The position numbers were made by a program, and so were the translations under genes. From positions 1,646,750-1,710,749 of the forward strand of contig NZ_QBKB01000002.1 in the NCBI RefSeq assembly GCF_004137855.1: a stretch of DNA of 64,000 nt. The letters are read 5' to 3'. This document shows, piece after piece, positions 1-10,097 of the stretch. This DNA comes from Methanohalophilus profundi (lineage in GTDB: Archaea; Halobacteriota; Methanosarcinia; Methanosarcinales; Methanosarcinaceae). The notes beneath the pieces were generated by a model. That model was not told the DNA's origin. It did no database searches and saw only the letters and a list, made by a program, of their open reading frames with translations. The first letter of the stretch is position 1. Every line of letters begins with the position of its first letter.

Positions 1-1690
1 CAGTTTACGATTGGCTTTTGTAAGTTCTTCTGTCCGTTTATCTACTTTCCTTTCAAGGTCTTCCCGGTATTCGGCAAGTTTTTCTTCTATATGTTTCCTT
101 TCTGTGATGTCCTCATGTGTTCCAGTCATACGTAAAGGAAGACCTTCCCCATTCCAACTAACAACTTTTCCTTTATCGTGGACCCAAACCCAATGTCCAT
201 CTTTATGTTTCATGCGTATTTCGCAATCGTAATATTCTGTCTCTCCTATGAAATGTTTTTCAAGTACTTCAAGGGATAAGGCGAGGTCTTGTGGACGAGT
301 AAATTTCATCCATGTATCAACTGAAAGCGGTTTAAGTTCTTCCATATCATAGCCTATGATCTCAGCCCATCTATCATTAAAAACCACTTCACCACTTTGG
401 ACATTCCAGTCCCACATACCCAATTCAGTTGCCTCGATTACAAACTGTAACCTTTCCTTGTTTTTCTGAAGTTTGTCTTCTGCTTCTTTTCGATTTGTTA
501 TATCTCGAGAAACACCCATTAATACATTTTTTCCATTCCAGACGCCTCGGGTAACTTTTGTTTCTACAGGTATTTGTGTTCCATTTTTTGTAAGCAGAGG
601 TATGGGACAGCATTCCTTTGTGCCTTTGAGCATTTTTCTACAATAGAAATAGCTTCATTCTGACGATTTTCAGGATGAAGGTCAATTACTGTCATATTCT
701 TTAGCTCATTATCAGTATATCCAAGTTTGTCGTAGAAAGCTTGATTCACCTTAAGTATGCTACCATCTTCACCTAAAACAAAAAGAAAGTCTTCAATTGT
801 AGAAAACATCTTCTCCAGATTTATTTGCTGTTGGAACAATGCTGTTTCAGTTCTTATTTTTTGAATAATTTCTCCCAAATGGGAAGCAATAGTTTCAACA
901 GCCATTTTTGTGGCCATTGTCATGTTTTCATGGGAATGAGAGCCAAGATTTATTGCAGCAATTACTTCACCCCCAACTTTGATAGGTATCACCGCAATTG
1001 CTTTAAGTTCTTCAAAAGAGTTATTTTCTGCAACTGGAAGAAGATGAGAATATGTAGTGTATATAGGTTTACCCTTCATAACAAGCTGAGCTTGTGGGGA
1101 TTCTGCTTCATAATAAGAAGTTTTTTTAATAAATTCATCAGAAAGCCCATTATGTACAACTAATTTCAATGCCCCACTTTCTTTTTCAAGAAGATAAATG
1201 CCTCCTGCATCTATCGACTCTATACGGAGTAAGTTGGTCAGTACATGGTCCAGATTTGCTTCTAGCCCATTTGAAGTATGTAATCCCATTGACATATCGT
1301 GTTGTATAGTGAGAAGTTGCCTCTCATTTTTTTGTTCTGTTATATCAATAGCATTACATGTCACATATTCAACTTCACCATCTTCTCCAATATGAGGAAT
1401 TTTTGTAATTGACAAAAGATGGAAGTTATCTTCTCCATCAGGAACCCATTCTTCTGTTTGAATAGCAATTCCAGAGCTAAAAAATTTTTTTTATTGGTTT
1501 CTATATATGATTTACTTATATGTTCAGGCAAAACCGTATCAATATGGTTTCTTTCTATTTCTTGTTTATTTTTTCCCAGAAAATCTGCATGTGTTTGATT
1601 TATTGAACCATATGTATATGGGTCAAGAAGATACCAAGTATGGATATCGGTTGTGTAAAAAATATTAGGCGATACTGTAATTTTATTCAT
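1..1690 (-). pseudogene. PAS/GAF sensor histidine kinase, N-terminal part, two frameshifts, runs off the window
   Basis: The gene reads leftwards from ATG 1690. The order seen is a PAS domain (ending ITEQKNERQLL), a GAF domain (about 1300-850), a second PAS (about 800-480, ending SRDITNRKEAE), a third PAS (about 460-90, ending HEDITERKHIEEKL), and then a coiled stretch that normally precedes a histidine kinase core, which lies outside the window. The frame changes at the A8T6 run near 1479-1492 and at the A5 run near 633-637 (both as read on the gene strand). Adding one base at each restores continuous homology. A TATA-like box at about 1706-1713 on the minus strand would give a nearly leaderless transcript. 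Family is sure; whether it is a true pseudogene or carries sequencing errors is open. Confidence 0.75.
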
Positions 1691-1971
1691 GTAGCTTCTC
1701 CAAAAAAATATATGCAGGAATAATTAATAACAACTTTAATCTTGTACACTAAATGGAACCTATACAATCTCCTATACTTAAACATTCTGCAAAAGATAAT
1801 CCCTGTATATTAAAATTATCAAATTAGGTCATAAATCCTCCCATTCTAATTTGATGAAGTAAATTCACACATAATTTGCAAATGAATTCGTTTGTTTGAC
1901 ATTATTTTGCAAATACAGTACTTAGCTAATTTTGAGCATCTGAACCTAACAACACCCCCCAATAGCTTTAT

Positions 1972-3102
1972 ATGCGGCGAGAACGCCGCCATATGTCATT
2001 TCTATCATCCAATTCAAGGATCTGTGAGAAGGTAGAATTAAGACCAAAACAGTGTATTGATGCTGCTCTTAAACCACTTCTAGAGAATATCGACATCAAG
2101 ATAAACGGTTCACTTAACTCTAAAGATCTATTTTACACTGCCATGTGTATGGCAGTGGATAAGAGTTCCGTTCATTCTGCATCAAAACACTATCAAAAGA
2201 TTCCATGTGAGACATCTTTGAGATATCATCTCAGGAAACTAAGTCTTGAAGAACTTATCCAAACAAATCAAAGCATTCTTCTCCACAGTTCTGTCGGTAC
2301 TCTGAAACCAGAGAAAAGTATGAGTTTGCTATCGATTTTACAAATGATCCATATTATGGAAAAGTTGATTCATTCAATCAAGACTACGTGATACGTAGTC
2401 TGGCCAAGAAATCAACAAACTCTTTTTATTCATATGTATCACTGTGTTGAAAGGAATAAAACAAAGGTTGATTACCTCACTTATTTCATAGACCTGATCG
2501 AAGAACTGGATTTCAATATCAAGGTACTTTGTCTGGATCGAGAGTTCTATTCAGTTGATGTGTTTGAGTTCTTACAGGACAAGGAGATATCTCACATTAC
2601 ACCAGTAGTAAAAAGGGGAAACGCAATTAAGCAGCTGCTTAACGGGAGAAAAGCAAGGTCTGCTGAATATGTAATGAAGAATGCCCAAAAACAAGAAGTT
2701 CAACTGGATATTGTAATTGATGTGAAGTATATGAAAGGTAAAAGAGGCAAATACGGATGTGAAAACCTCGGGTTTGTTGTTTATGGAGTTAAGTGGCCTC
2801 CAAGGAAGGTTAGTAACGTCTACAGAAGACGGTTTGCTATCGAATCATCTTACAGGATGAGAAATATTGTTAAACCAAGGACATCAACAAAAGATGTAAC
2901 TTTCAGATATTTCTTTACAATAATATCATTCCTGCTCAGAAATGTGTGGCTATATCTCCAGAAAAAGCATTTTACAATTGTAAAACCAGGGCCAATAACC
3001 ATTGATGAAGACAAGTTCAGGTTTGCCAGGTTTATTCTGTTTGTTGAAGAATGGCTTAGGAGAAAGTTAAGGATTCAGCTAGTAGTGCAGTGTTTAAGGT
3101 AA
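1972..3102 (+). mobile_element. ISH3-type insertion sequence: frameshifted DDE transposase
   Basis: The transposase reads from ATG 1993 (MSFLSSNS) to the stop at 3100-3102. The acidic DDE residues are visible as AIDFTNDPYYG (about 2325-2365, in a shifted frame), CLDREFYS (about 2527-2550) and RRRFAIESSYRMRN (about 2826-2870). This order and spacing fit ISH3-type elements of halophilic archaea and Methanosarcinales. The frame slips by one base in the A-run near 2314-2317 and returns near 2440-2450, so the middle is read in another frame. A TATA box (1966-1973) and a GC-rich hairpin (1974-1989) sit just before the likely start. I could not find the terminal inverted repeats by eye, so the element ends are not set. 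As written, the copy cannot make an intact transposase. Confidence 0.75.
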
Positions 3103-3219
3103 TTCAATAATGGCAGGAACAAGATGGAGGGAAAATTAGAGAACTACTGAAATAGACAAATATTTTATTACTAAAAACCTTACTAAAGGCGGAATACTTC
3201 AGATAATCGGGAATTTAAA

Positions 3220-3627
3220 ATGGAAAGGATAATTGCTGTAGATATATCAGGGCGGCATCGGCATAATTCCAGATACGTGATGGTATGTGCGGCTGTATCC
3301 CTTTCGGTGTCGGGAGGGCATGTGAAACAGATACATGGTGTAAATATCAAACCATTTGTGAGTGACACCCCTCCCGAGGTTGTGGATGTTGTGCAGATGA
3401 TTGAAAGAACAGTTGAAGGAATGGAAGGGATTACCATAGTGGCAGAGGAAGGGGATCTTTTCAACCAGCCTGAGTGGCTTTCAAACAGTATGTTTACCGC
3501 ATCTTTCAAGTACCCTGAATCCCTGAGTGAAAGGATGGGTATAGAAATCGCTCACCATATATCCTTAAGCAGTCGCAATTTACTTCTTGATCCCCGGTCA
3601 TGGGAACTAATCAAAGATAATCTGTAA
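3220..3627 (+). CDS. DUF2209 family protein
   Basis: A 135-residue soluble protein beginning MERIIAVDISGRHRHNSRYV. It resembles the DUF2209 family, known almost only from methanogens and of unknown function. The N-terminal AVDISG strand followed by alternating strands looks like a nuclease or ribonuclease-H-like fold, but that is only an impression. No membrane segment or signal peptide is present. It lies 31 bp before hflX on the same strand and may be co-transcribed with it. Confidence 0.6.
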   Translation: MERIIAVDISGRHRHNSRYVMVCAAVSLSVSGGHVKQIHGVNIKPFVSDTPPEVVDVVQMIERTVEGMEGITIVAEEGDLFNQPEWLSNSMFTASFKYPESLSERMGIEIAHHISLSSRNLLLDPRSWELIKDNL

Positions 3628-3658
3628 ATTATATTTTCCTAATCCAGAGTTAAACCAT

Positions 3659-4915
3659 ATGAAAGATGTCATTCTTGTACAGAGGAGAATCCCCCGTTGC
3701 AGTGAGTCGGAAAACCAACGCAAACTCGCTGAATTAAGGGAACTTGCCAGGGCTGGAAATTATAATGTAGTTCAGGAAGTGGTCCAGACCCGTTATCCTG
3801 ACAGACAATACCAGATAGGCAAAGGTAAGGCAGAAGAGGTTGCAGAGCTGGCCCTTTCACAAAAACCTGCAAAAATAATATTCTACAATCCACTCTCGGT
3901 GACCCAGGTATATAACCTGTCCGAGATGTGCAAATGTGAGGTAATAGATAAGTTTCAATTGATCCTGGAAATTTTTGCAACCCGGGCTACCACCAGGCGT
4001 TCCCGCATGCAGGTTGAACTTGCCAGGCTGGAATATGAACTTCCCAGGGCCAGAAAAATCGTATCCCTGCTTAAAATGGAAGAGCGTCCCGGGTTTATGG
4101 GTCTGGGAGGCTATGAAGACTCCTATGAGCAGGATGTCAAGAAACGTATAAGTCGCATTAAAAAAGAACTCAGCACAGGACAGAGAGACAGTGAAAACCT
4201 GCGTGGTTACCGGCATTCCAAAGGTTTTTCCCTGTTGTCCCTTGCAGGTTATACGAATGCGGGAAAAAGCACATTATTCCGCACCCTGGTCGATGAAAAT
4301 GTGGAGGTGGAAAATATGCTTTTTACCACCCTTTCTCCTACAACAAGATATCTGGGCATTAACGGCCGATGGACCCTCCTCACGGATACTGTGGGATTTA
4401 TAGAAGATCTTCCCCACTTTCTGGTGGACGCATTCCGCTCAACCCTGGAAGATGTATTCAGGGCGGATATAATCCTGCTTGTGGTGGATATCAGTGAGCC
4501 GGTAGATGTTATAAGGAAGAAACTCGCCGTATCCCATGAAATATTCTGGGAACAGCTTGAAAAAGCTACAATAATCACCGCTATCAACAAGGCCGACCGG
4601 CTTTCTCCGGAAGAACTCAGCTCCCGGCTCAAATCGATTGCCTACCTGGCTCCCAATCCAGTGGTGGTTTCTGCAAAGACCGGTGAAGGGCTGGATGAGC
4701 TCAAGGACATTATTTATTCCCATCTGCCTGAATGGAAACGGTTTGTACTGGAGTTACCTATGTCAGGTGGAAGCATGTCTGCTGTATCCTGGCTTTTTGA
4801 GGAAGGAATCGTACACAGTGTAAATTATGGTAATACTGTTGTTATGGATGTGGAGGCCAGAAATGAGGTCTATCACAAAGCCAAATCTCTCGAAAAAAGA
4901 TTAAGTTTCCGGTAA
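3659..4915 (+). CDS. hflX: GTPase HflX
   Basis: A 418-residue HflX-type GTPase, a translational GTPase that binds the large ribosomal subunit and rescues or splits stalled ribosomes in bacteria; the archaeal role is less well known. The N-terminal HflX domain contains the typical DRQYQIGKGKAEEV segment, followed by a helical linker with the FMGLGG loop. The G domain has G1 GYTNAGKS (about residue 196), the G3-region DTVGFIEDLP (about 243), NKAD (about 310) and SAKTGEG (about 337). Length and motif order are normal. The start ATG 3659 is preceded by an A/T-rich stretch without a strong ribosome-binding site. Confidence 0.95.
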   Translation: MKDVILVQRRIPRCSESENQRKLAELRELARAGNYNVVQEVVQTRYPDRQYQIGKGKAEEVAELALSQKPAKIIFYNPLSVTQVYNLSEMCKCEVIDKFQLILEIFATRATTRRSRMQVELARLEYELPRARKIVSLLKMEERPGFMGLGGYEDSYEQDVKKRISRIKKELSTGQRDSENLRGYRHSKGFSLLSLAGYTNAGKSTLFRTLVDENVEVENMLFTTLSPTTRYLGINGRWTLLTDTVGFIEDLPHFLVDAFRSTLEDVFRADIILLVVDISEPVDVIRKKLAVSHEIFWEQLEKATIITAINKADRLSPEELSSRLKSIAYLAPNPVVVSAKTGEGLDELKDIIYSHLPEWKRFVLELPMSGGSMSAVSWLFEEGIVHSVNYGNTVVMDVEARNEVYHKAKSLEKRLSFR

Positions 4916-4971
4916 TACAGCCGAATCCACCTCCAAAGATTTATAAATTCAGATTGCATAGCCTTTATTGT

Positions 4972-5631
4972 ATGTTGATCGATCTACATGTGCACTCCTG
5001 TTTTTCAAAAGATAGTGATTCTCAATTTGATTCCATCCTGGAATGGGCTAAAAAAAACGGGCTGGATGGGGTTGCAATATGTGATCATGACAGTGTTGAA
5101 GGTGGTTTTGCCTGTGCCAGGCGTGCAGCAGAAATTGCTTCGGACATATTGGTAATTCCGGGGCAGGAAGTAAGTTCTACTGAAGGTCATGTGCTAGTGC
5201 TGGGTGCATCGGAAAGTGTGCCTGCTTCAATGAGTGTCCTTTCCACCATCGAATATGCACACGATCTTGGCGGCCTTGTAATTATTCCTCATCCCTACAA
5301 AAAAACCTCTCATGGGATCGGGTACCTGAAAGGTCTGGATGTGGATGCAGTTGAAGTTTTCAATTCCCGTTGTTTAACTCCTTATGCCAATACAAGGGCA
5401 AAGATAGTTGCCGAAAGGCTGGGCTTGCCTCAAGTTGGAGGTAGTGATGCCCATGAACCATGTATGGTTGGCAGGTCCTATACTGGCATCGATGTTGAGG
5501 ATGAATCGGTGGATTCCGTCCTCTCCGCGATAAAAGCAGGTCGTGTAAAACCGGGGGGTAAACTGACACCTCCGAAATATGTGGTAGGACAGATGTTCAG
5601 GGGCATCAGGAAAAAAGTTAACAGTGATTGA
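4972..5631 (+). CDS. PHP domain metal-dependent phosphoesterase
   Basis: The 219-residue protein starts MLIDLHVHSC, the first metal-binding motif of PHP phosphoesterases. It is followed by AICDHDSVEGG (about residue 40), a histidine in IIPHPYK (about 105) and GGSDAH (about 155). These are the metal ligands of the trpH/PHP family, which cleaves phosphate esters such as 3',5'-bisphosphates or short oligonucleotides; the substrate here is not evident. I chose ATG 4972 over the in-frame TTG 4954 because the first residues then match the family. A TATA box at about 4940-4949 would give a nearly leaderless mRNA. Confidence 0.85.
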   Translation: MLIDLHVHSCFSKDSDSQFDSILEWAKKNGLDGVAICDHDSVEGGFACARRAAEIASDILVIPGQEVSSTEGHVLVLGASESVPASMSVLSTIEYAHDLGGLVIIPHPYKKTSHGIGYLKGLDVDAVEVFNSRCLTPYANTRAKIVAERLGLPQVGGSDAHEPCMVGRSYTGIDVEDESVDSVLSAIKAGRVKPGGKLTPPKYVVGQMFRGIRKKVNSD

Positions 5632-5634
5632 AAA

Positions 5635-6648
5635 TCAGGTTTTGATGTAATCTTCATGGAACATTCTTAACATCAGCAGGAAGGAAGAAAGAACCAGTGG
5701 CCCAACTACGATACCGACCAGCCCGAATAGGTATATTCCTATGAAAATTCCCAGCAGGGAGACAAAGGGATGGATTGCGCCTACCTTTTCCTGAATATAA
5801 GGACGCAGGAAATTATCTATGTTGCTGATCAGTATTCCTGCTATGAAAATAGCTCCTGCAGCAAAAAAATCTCCTTCAATAACTTTGAATATGATTGCCG
5901 GGACCCATACAAGGGGAGCTCCTACAACAGGCATTATTGAAAGAATCAGTGTGATGAATCCCCATAGCAATGCTCCCTGGATTCCAAGCAGATAAAAGGT
6001 GACTGCAAGTAATCCGCCCTGCACGGCTGCTATGAAGAAAGTGGCTACTATCGTGGAATGGATGATATTCTTCATTTCCCTCATCAATTTGTCCTTGTTG
6101 CTGTCACTGAAAGGGATTATATTGGAAGTCATGTCTTTAAGTGTCTCATCATCCGTAGTAAATAGATAGTACAACAGGAAAACCATTATAATCAGGCCGA
6201 TAAGCTGGTTTCCCAGGTTTTGAATGGTTCCCAGCACAAGCTGGCTTACGAATCCCCCAATTGTTGTGACGATATCCGATGCTTTCTGTTCCAGGTCCAG
6301 AGCCGGAGCCAGTTCATTTATTTTTTGTAAATCCCCGTAGACAATATCCATATTTGCTGTTACTATGTCCAGCACCAGGCCTACCTGCTGGGATAGAAGG
6401 ATTATCAGGTAGTACAAGGGAATTATTATAATTACAATAGATAGCACTATCAATACAACAGAGGCAACCCGGTTATTGATTTTCAGCCTTTTTGTCAGTA
6501 AATCATGCGCGGGTTTCATTATTACATAAATAACAAGGGCAGCAAAAAAAGCTTCAATATAAGGGTACAGGGCATAGGTAATTGCAATTGCAAGTATTGC
6601 TATAAAAAGCAGGGCGATTGCTATTTTTGCATCCTTTTCATTTTTCAT
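5635..6648 (-). CDS. AI-2E family transporter-like membrane protein
   Basis: A 337-residue integral membrane protein with about eight hydrophobic segments. The layout is that of the AI-2E/PerM/YdiK family: two N-terminal helices, a soluble-looking middle (about residues 95-190), and a C-terminal core with VVGAPLVWVPA and LVGIVVGPLVL. Family members have been linked to autoinducer-2 export and to sodium or proton coupled transport, but the substrate in archaea is unknown. It faces the PHP gene tail to tail with only 3 bp between stops. Confidence 0.85.
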   Translation of the reverse strand: MKNEKDAKIAIALLFIAILAIAITYALYPYIEAFFAALVIYVIMKPAHDLLTKRLKINNRVASVVLIVLSIVIIIIPLYYLIILLSQQVGLVLDIVTANMDIVYGDLQKINELAPALDLEQKASDIVTTIGGFVSQLVLGTIQNLGNQLIGLIIMVFLLYYLFTTDDETLKDMTSNIIPFSDSNKDKLMREMKNIIHSTIVATFFIAAVQGGLLAVTFYLLGIQGALLWGFITLILSIMPVVGAPLVWVPAIIFKVIEGDFFAAGAIFIAGILISNIDNFLRPYIQEKVGAIHPFVSLLGIFIGIYLFGLVGIVVGPLVLSSFLLMLRMFHEDYIKT

Positions 6649-6724
6649 CTTATACCTCCGTTTGAGGTTTGTTCCCGGGATTTGAAATAGACTCGCCTTT
6701 TTAATTGCCTGTGTTTTCGGGCCT

Positions 6725-7813
6725 TTACATTTTCACACGTGTAATATCGATATGACGTATTTCATCGGCTTCTATTGCAAAGAGCATTTTTTTACGCACA
6801 CTGTTGGCCAGCCTGATTGCCCTTGACATAACCGGCAGGGAAAATTCATGCTGTGTACCAATCGAATGGGTCAGGTATTCGGAATGGGGAATCTTTGATG
6901 AGGACTTCACTTCGCTGTATACCCTGAAATGAGTACCGAACTTGAATCCGGTTTTAGGTACGAGTTTGCGGTTCCTGAGGTCTTCGTATACCCTGTATTT
7001 CCTCTGGAAAAGAGGCTCTATATGCGCGGCCCTTTCACAGAATTCATCAAAATTGAGTTTTTTGTCAGCTTGTCGTGTGGTTACTTCAATTATGTTGTTC
7101 TTTAGCAGGAAAGCGCCTTCTACAAGGGACAATTGCAGACGTTTCTGGTCCAGGGGTTTTCCATAAAAACCATTTTCGTACAATTTACCTGAAGCTTCAC
7201 CGTCCCAGACAATGACACGATCCTCAAGCATTGTTGCAGAAGTTTGGAGGGAAGGAAACAGCTGTTCCATATTACCTGATGGGTCTGATTCCTGCACTTC
7301 ATAATAGGTGATGTCGCTTTCTTCGTCCACAACTGCAATTATGAGTTGTTTGCGCACGTTGCAGGCTGATTCCAGGTTTTTCAGAAGGATGGATAGGGGA
7401 AGGGCCACTCTTTCCGAATGGACATACACATAACTTCTGGATGAGGATTTTCCGGGTTTGCCACCCCGCGGATATACCCTGAAATCCGCAACTCCCGGCT
7501 GAACGTAAAATCCACGCTCTCGAAGGTCCTTATACACAATATATTTGAGTTCAAAATTGGGGTTTAACAGGGATGCACTCTTGAAATATTCTTCAAATCC
7601 AAGTGATACGCCTTCTCTTTCAATTTCGAGTTTCTCACGGTAAAGCAGGTGTGCTGCTTCAACCAGGGTGAGCATTAAATTGCCTTTTTTGGGTCTGCCG
7701 TAATAACTGGTTTCATATATCTCTTCAATTGCCTCTTTGCCGGCAACAACCCTGTCTTCTTTCAGTTTTCCTATCAAGCCGAGCACCCGGTAAACAGTAA
7801 ATAGCGATGGCAC
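6725..7813 (-). CDS. endA: tRNA-splicing endonuclease EndA, tandem-repeat form
   Basis: A 362-residue protein made of two similar halves, the layout of the archaeal alpha-2 (tandem) endonuclease that cuts introns from pre-tRNA at bulge-helix-bulge motifs. The C-terminal half has the catalytic set: Tyr in HFRVYSEV, His in the SEYLTHSIG region, and Lys in VRKKMLFA (about residues 285-345). The N-terminal half keeps related elements (ADFRVYPRG, YVYVHSERV, VRKQLIIAV) and may be structural. It is transcribed away from the cfb operon's last gene with a 31-bp gap. Confidence 0.92.
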   Translation of the reverse strand: MPSLFTVYRVLGLIGKLKEDRVVAGKEAIEEIYETSYYGRPKKGNLMLTLVEAAHLLYREKLEIEREGVSLGFEEYFKSASLLNPNFELKYIVYKDLRERGFYVQPGVADFRVYPRGGKPGKSSSRSYVYVHSERVALPLSILLKNLESACNVRKQLIIAVVDEESDITYYEVQESDPSGNMEQLFPSLQTSATMLEDRVIVWDGEASGKLYENGFYGKPLDQKRLQLSLVEGAFLLKNNIIEVTTRQADKKLNFDEFCERAAHIEPLFQRKYRVYEDLRNRKLVPKTGFKFGTHFRVYSEVKSSSKIPHSEYLTHSIGTQHEFSLPVMSRAIRLANSVRKKMLFAIEADEIRHIDITRVKM

Positions 7814-7844
7814 AATGAGATTTGCTTTTATTTATAAGTTGGTT

Positions 7845-9290
7845 TCAATCCAGTATAGAATCCACAAAAGACCTGGCAAATTCACGATAGGAGACACCTT
7901 CCAGGTGTGCATAGGATCCCAGTGTATTTTCTACTGTCATCCCGTCCCACTCACCTTTGATTCCGATTCCCCGGGAAAGTTTAATAGCAAAATCCGTCTT
8001 CTCCGGGATATCCCTTATTTCGGAATGATGGAATTCATGGCCCCTGAATGTATTTCCCTTTTTGCCTATGATCGCATCCTTTACGATTTGGCCATTATTG
8101 TAACTAACCACACGGATGTGTCCCATAAGGGTGTGGCCGGGTAATGCTCCTACCATTTCGGTGGTGGCTTCGGGCATTTCTGCCATATGGTATGTGCCTT
8201 TACCTTTTACACCGGTAGTGAGTTTCTCTGTCAGGTACATAAGCCCACCACATTCTGCATAGATAGGCATTCCTGATCTGGATGTTTCCCGAATCTCCCG
8301 GCGCAGGGATTCATTGTCCTGAAGTTGGGAGGCAAAAAGTTCGGGATATCCTCCTCCGATATACAATCCATCAACATCTGGTAACTTACTATCATGGACC
8401 GGGCTGAAATATTCCAGGTCTGCACCTGCAAGCTGGAGCAATTCGATGTTATCATGATAATAAAAATTGAAAGCCTCATCCAGTGCCACACCAATTTTAG
8501 GCCTCTTTCCTTTTATGTCACGGGATGTGAACATGGTTTTTGGAGGTTTTTCGACAGGTTCTGCAGAGTTTGCAATTTTAAGTATCTCTGCAATATCCAC
8601 TCCCTCCTCCACCCTGTCCCGGATAGTCCCGATTCGCTGGTCCAGGTCACTGATACGCCTGCGTCCTTCAAGAGCCGGGATCAGTCCCAGATGACGCATG
8701 GATATCTGCATTGCATTATCCCTGCGAATGGTTCCAAGTACGGGAATCCCGGTGTAGTGTTCAATGGCTTCACTGGCCTTTTTTGCATGGCGGGAATTTC
8801 CGATATTATTCAGGATCACTCCTGCAATGTTTATACTTTCATCAAAAGAGGTGTAACCTTTCACAAGGGCCGCGGCTGAACGTGTGATGCTGCGGGCATT
8901 GATTACAAGCACAACCGGACAGTTGAGTATTTTTGCTATCTGGGCAGTACTGCCTGTGTCGGTGAAACTATCAAAACCTTCATAGAGGCCCCTTACTCCT
9001 TCGATGATGGCAACATCTGCCTTTCCGCCAGTTTCACACCCATGGGTGAATACGTCACGGATTCCTTCCTCATCCATGAGGTAGCCGTCTATATTGCGGG
9101 CATTCCTGCCAGTGATTTCAGAATGATAACTCGGATCTATGTAGTCCAGGCCTACCTTGAAAGGTTGTACCCTGTATCCCTTTGCAGTAAGGGCTGCCAG
9201 CATTCCGGCAACGATTGTCGTTTTACCGGAAGAGGAACGATCTGCGGATATCAGCAGACGCGGCATCTCCATAAGATTTTGGTCGGGCAT
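7845..9290 (-). CDS. cfbB: Ni-sirohydrochlorin a,c-diamide synthase CfbB
   Basis: A 481-residue CobB/CbiA-family enzyme. The N-terminal ATPase domain has the P-loop SADRSSSGKTT (about residues 15-25). The C-terminal type 1 glutamine amidotransferase domain has GGYPELFA and the nucleophile region AECGGLMYL (Cys about 345). CfbB amidates the a and c acetate side chains of Ni-sirohydrochlorin using glutamine and ATP. It is called cfbB rather than cobyrinate synthase because it lies 8 bp after cfbC in a complete F430 operon. A good AAGGA site precedes ATG 9290. Confidence 0.93.
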   Translation of the reverse strand: MPDQNLMEMPRLLISADRSSSGKTTIVAGMLAALTAKGYRVQPFKVGLDYIDPSYHSEITGRNARNIDGYLMDEEGIRDVFTHGCETGGKADVAIIEGVRGLYEGFDSFTDTGSTAQIAKILNCPVVLVINARSITRSAAALVKGYTSFDESINIAGVILNNIGNSRHAKKASEAIEHYTGIPVLGTIRRDNAMQISMRHLGLIPALEGRRRISDLDQRIGTIRDRVEEGVDIAEILKIANSAEPVEKPPKTMFTSRDIKGKRPKIGVALDEAFNFYYHDNIELLQLAGADLEYFSPVHDSKLPDVDGLYIGGGYPELFASQLQDNESLRREIRETSRSGMPIYAECGGLMYLTEKLTTGVKGKGTYHMAEMPEATTEMVGALPGHTLMGHIRVVSYNNGQIVKDAIIGKKGNTFRGHEFHHSEIRDIPEKTDFAIKLSRGIGIKGEWDGMTVENTLGSYAHLEGVSYREFARSFVDSILD

Positions 9291-9298
9291 ACAATTCC

Positions 9299-10096
9299 TT
9301 ACCGGGTAAGTTCCCTGAGCCGCTCATCTGTCAAAGCCCGGGGGTCGACCGCACAATCGCTGGCCATTATATTTCTTGCAAGGCTGCGATACACTTCGGC
9401 TATATCAGTATCCCCTGCCTTTTCAAGCACGGAATAGCCATCCCTTTCACAGTCCTGGACGATCTGCTCCTTGGGAATAAAGGCCACCAGTTCACTTCCA
9501 ATTTCATTTGCAAATTTGCTTACTATCTCCTCTTCCCGGCTGACGCTGCGTGAGTTACAGATTACACCACTGAGTTTCGTATTGATACGTGACAATCCCT
9601 TGCAAATGTTGTTGGCTGCATACAGTGGCATGTATTCCCCGGATGTAAGGACATAGGCTTCATTGACAAGTCCTTTCCTGATCGGGGCAACAAAACCGCC
9701 ACAGACGATATCCCCGGGCACATCGTAAATGATAAGGTCCATTTTTTTCATGGATTCGGATATCTTCTTGAGTTTCTGGATTGCAACAATGATTCCCCTG
9801 CCGGCACAACCGATACCCGGTTCAGGTCCACCGACCTCTACACATTTCACTCCCTTGTATCCCTCAAAAACCACGTCGTCTTCCTTTTCTATTTCCATAC
9901 CTTCCCTGAGCAGATCCAGGATGGTGGGGATACGTTTTCCTCCCAGAAGGGTTATGGATGAATCGCTCTTGGGGTCACATCCGATGATCATGACATTATA
10001 GCCCTCATCAGCACAGGCGGCGGCTACATTGGATGCAGTACTTGATTTCCCGATGCCGCCTTTACCGTAGATTGCGATTCTTTTTTGAGGATTCAT
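9299..10096 (-). CDS. cfbC: CfbC, NifH-like reductase component of F430 synthesis
   Basis: A 265-residue NifH homologue. It has the P-loop [10 protein letters not shown] near the N terminus, and the two [4Fe-4S] cysteines shared between subunits lie in IGCAGRG and in [12 protein letters not shown]. CfbC passes electrons with ATP hydrolysis to CfbD, which reduces and cyclises Ni-sirohydrochlorin a,c-diamide. I chose ATG 10096 ([11 protein letters not shown]) rather than an upstream in-frame start at 10114, because a GGAGGAG site lies directly before it and the gene then follows cfbD without overlap. Confidence 0.95.
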   Translation of the reverse strand: MNPQKRIAIYGKGGIGKSSTASNVAAACADEGYNVMIIGCDPKSDSSITLLGGKRIPTILDLLREGMEIEKEDDVVFEGYKGVKCVEVGGPEPGIGCAGRGIIVAIQKLKKISESMKKMDLIIYDVPGDIVCGGFVAPIRKGLVNEAYVLTSGEYMPLYAANNICKGLSRINTKLSGVICNSRSVSREEEIVSKFANEIGSELVAFIPKEQIVQDCERDGYSVLEKAGDTDIAEVYRSLARNIMASDCAVDPRALTDERLRELTR

Positions 10097-10097
10097 T

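Noticed and set aside
1880-3180. Terminal inverted repeats for the ISH3-type element
   Set aside because: I compared the flanks on both sides of the transposase and found no convincing match, so I did not set the element ends.
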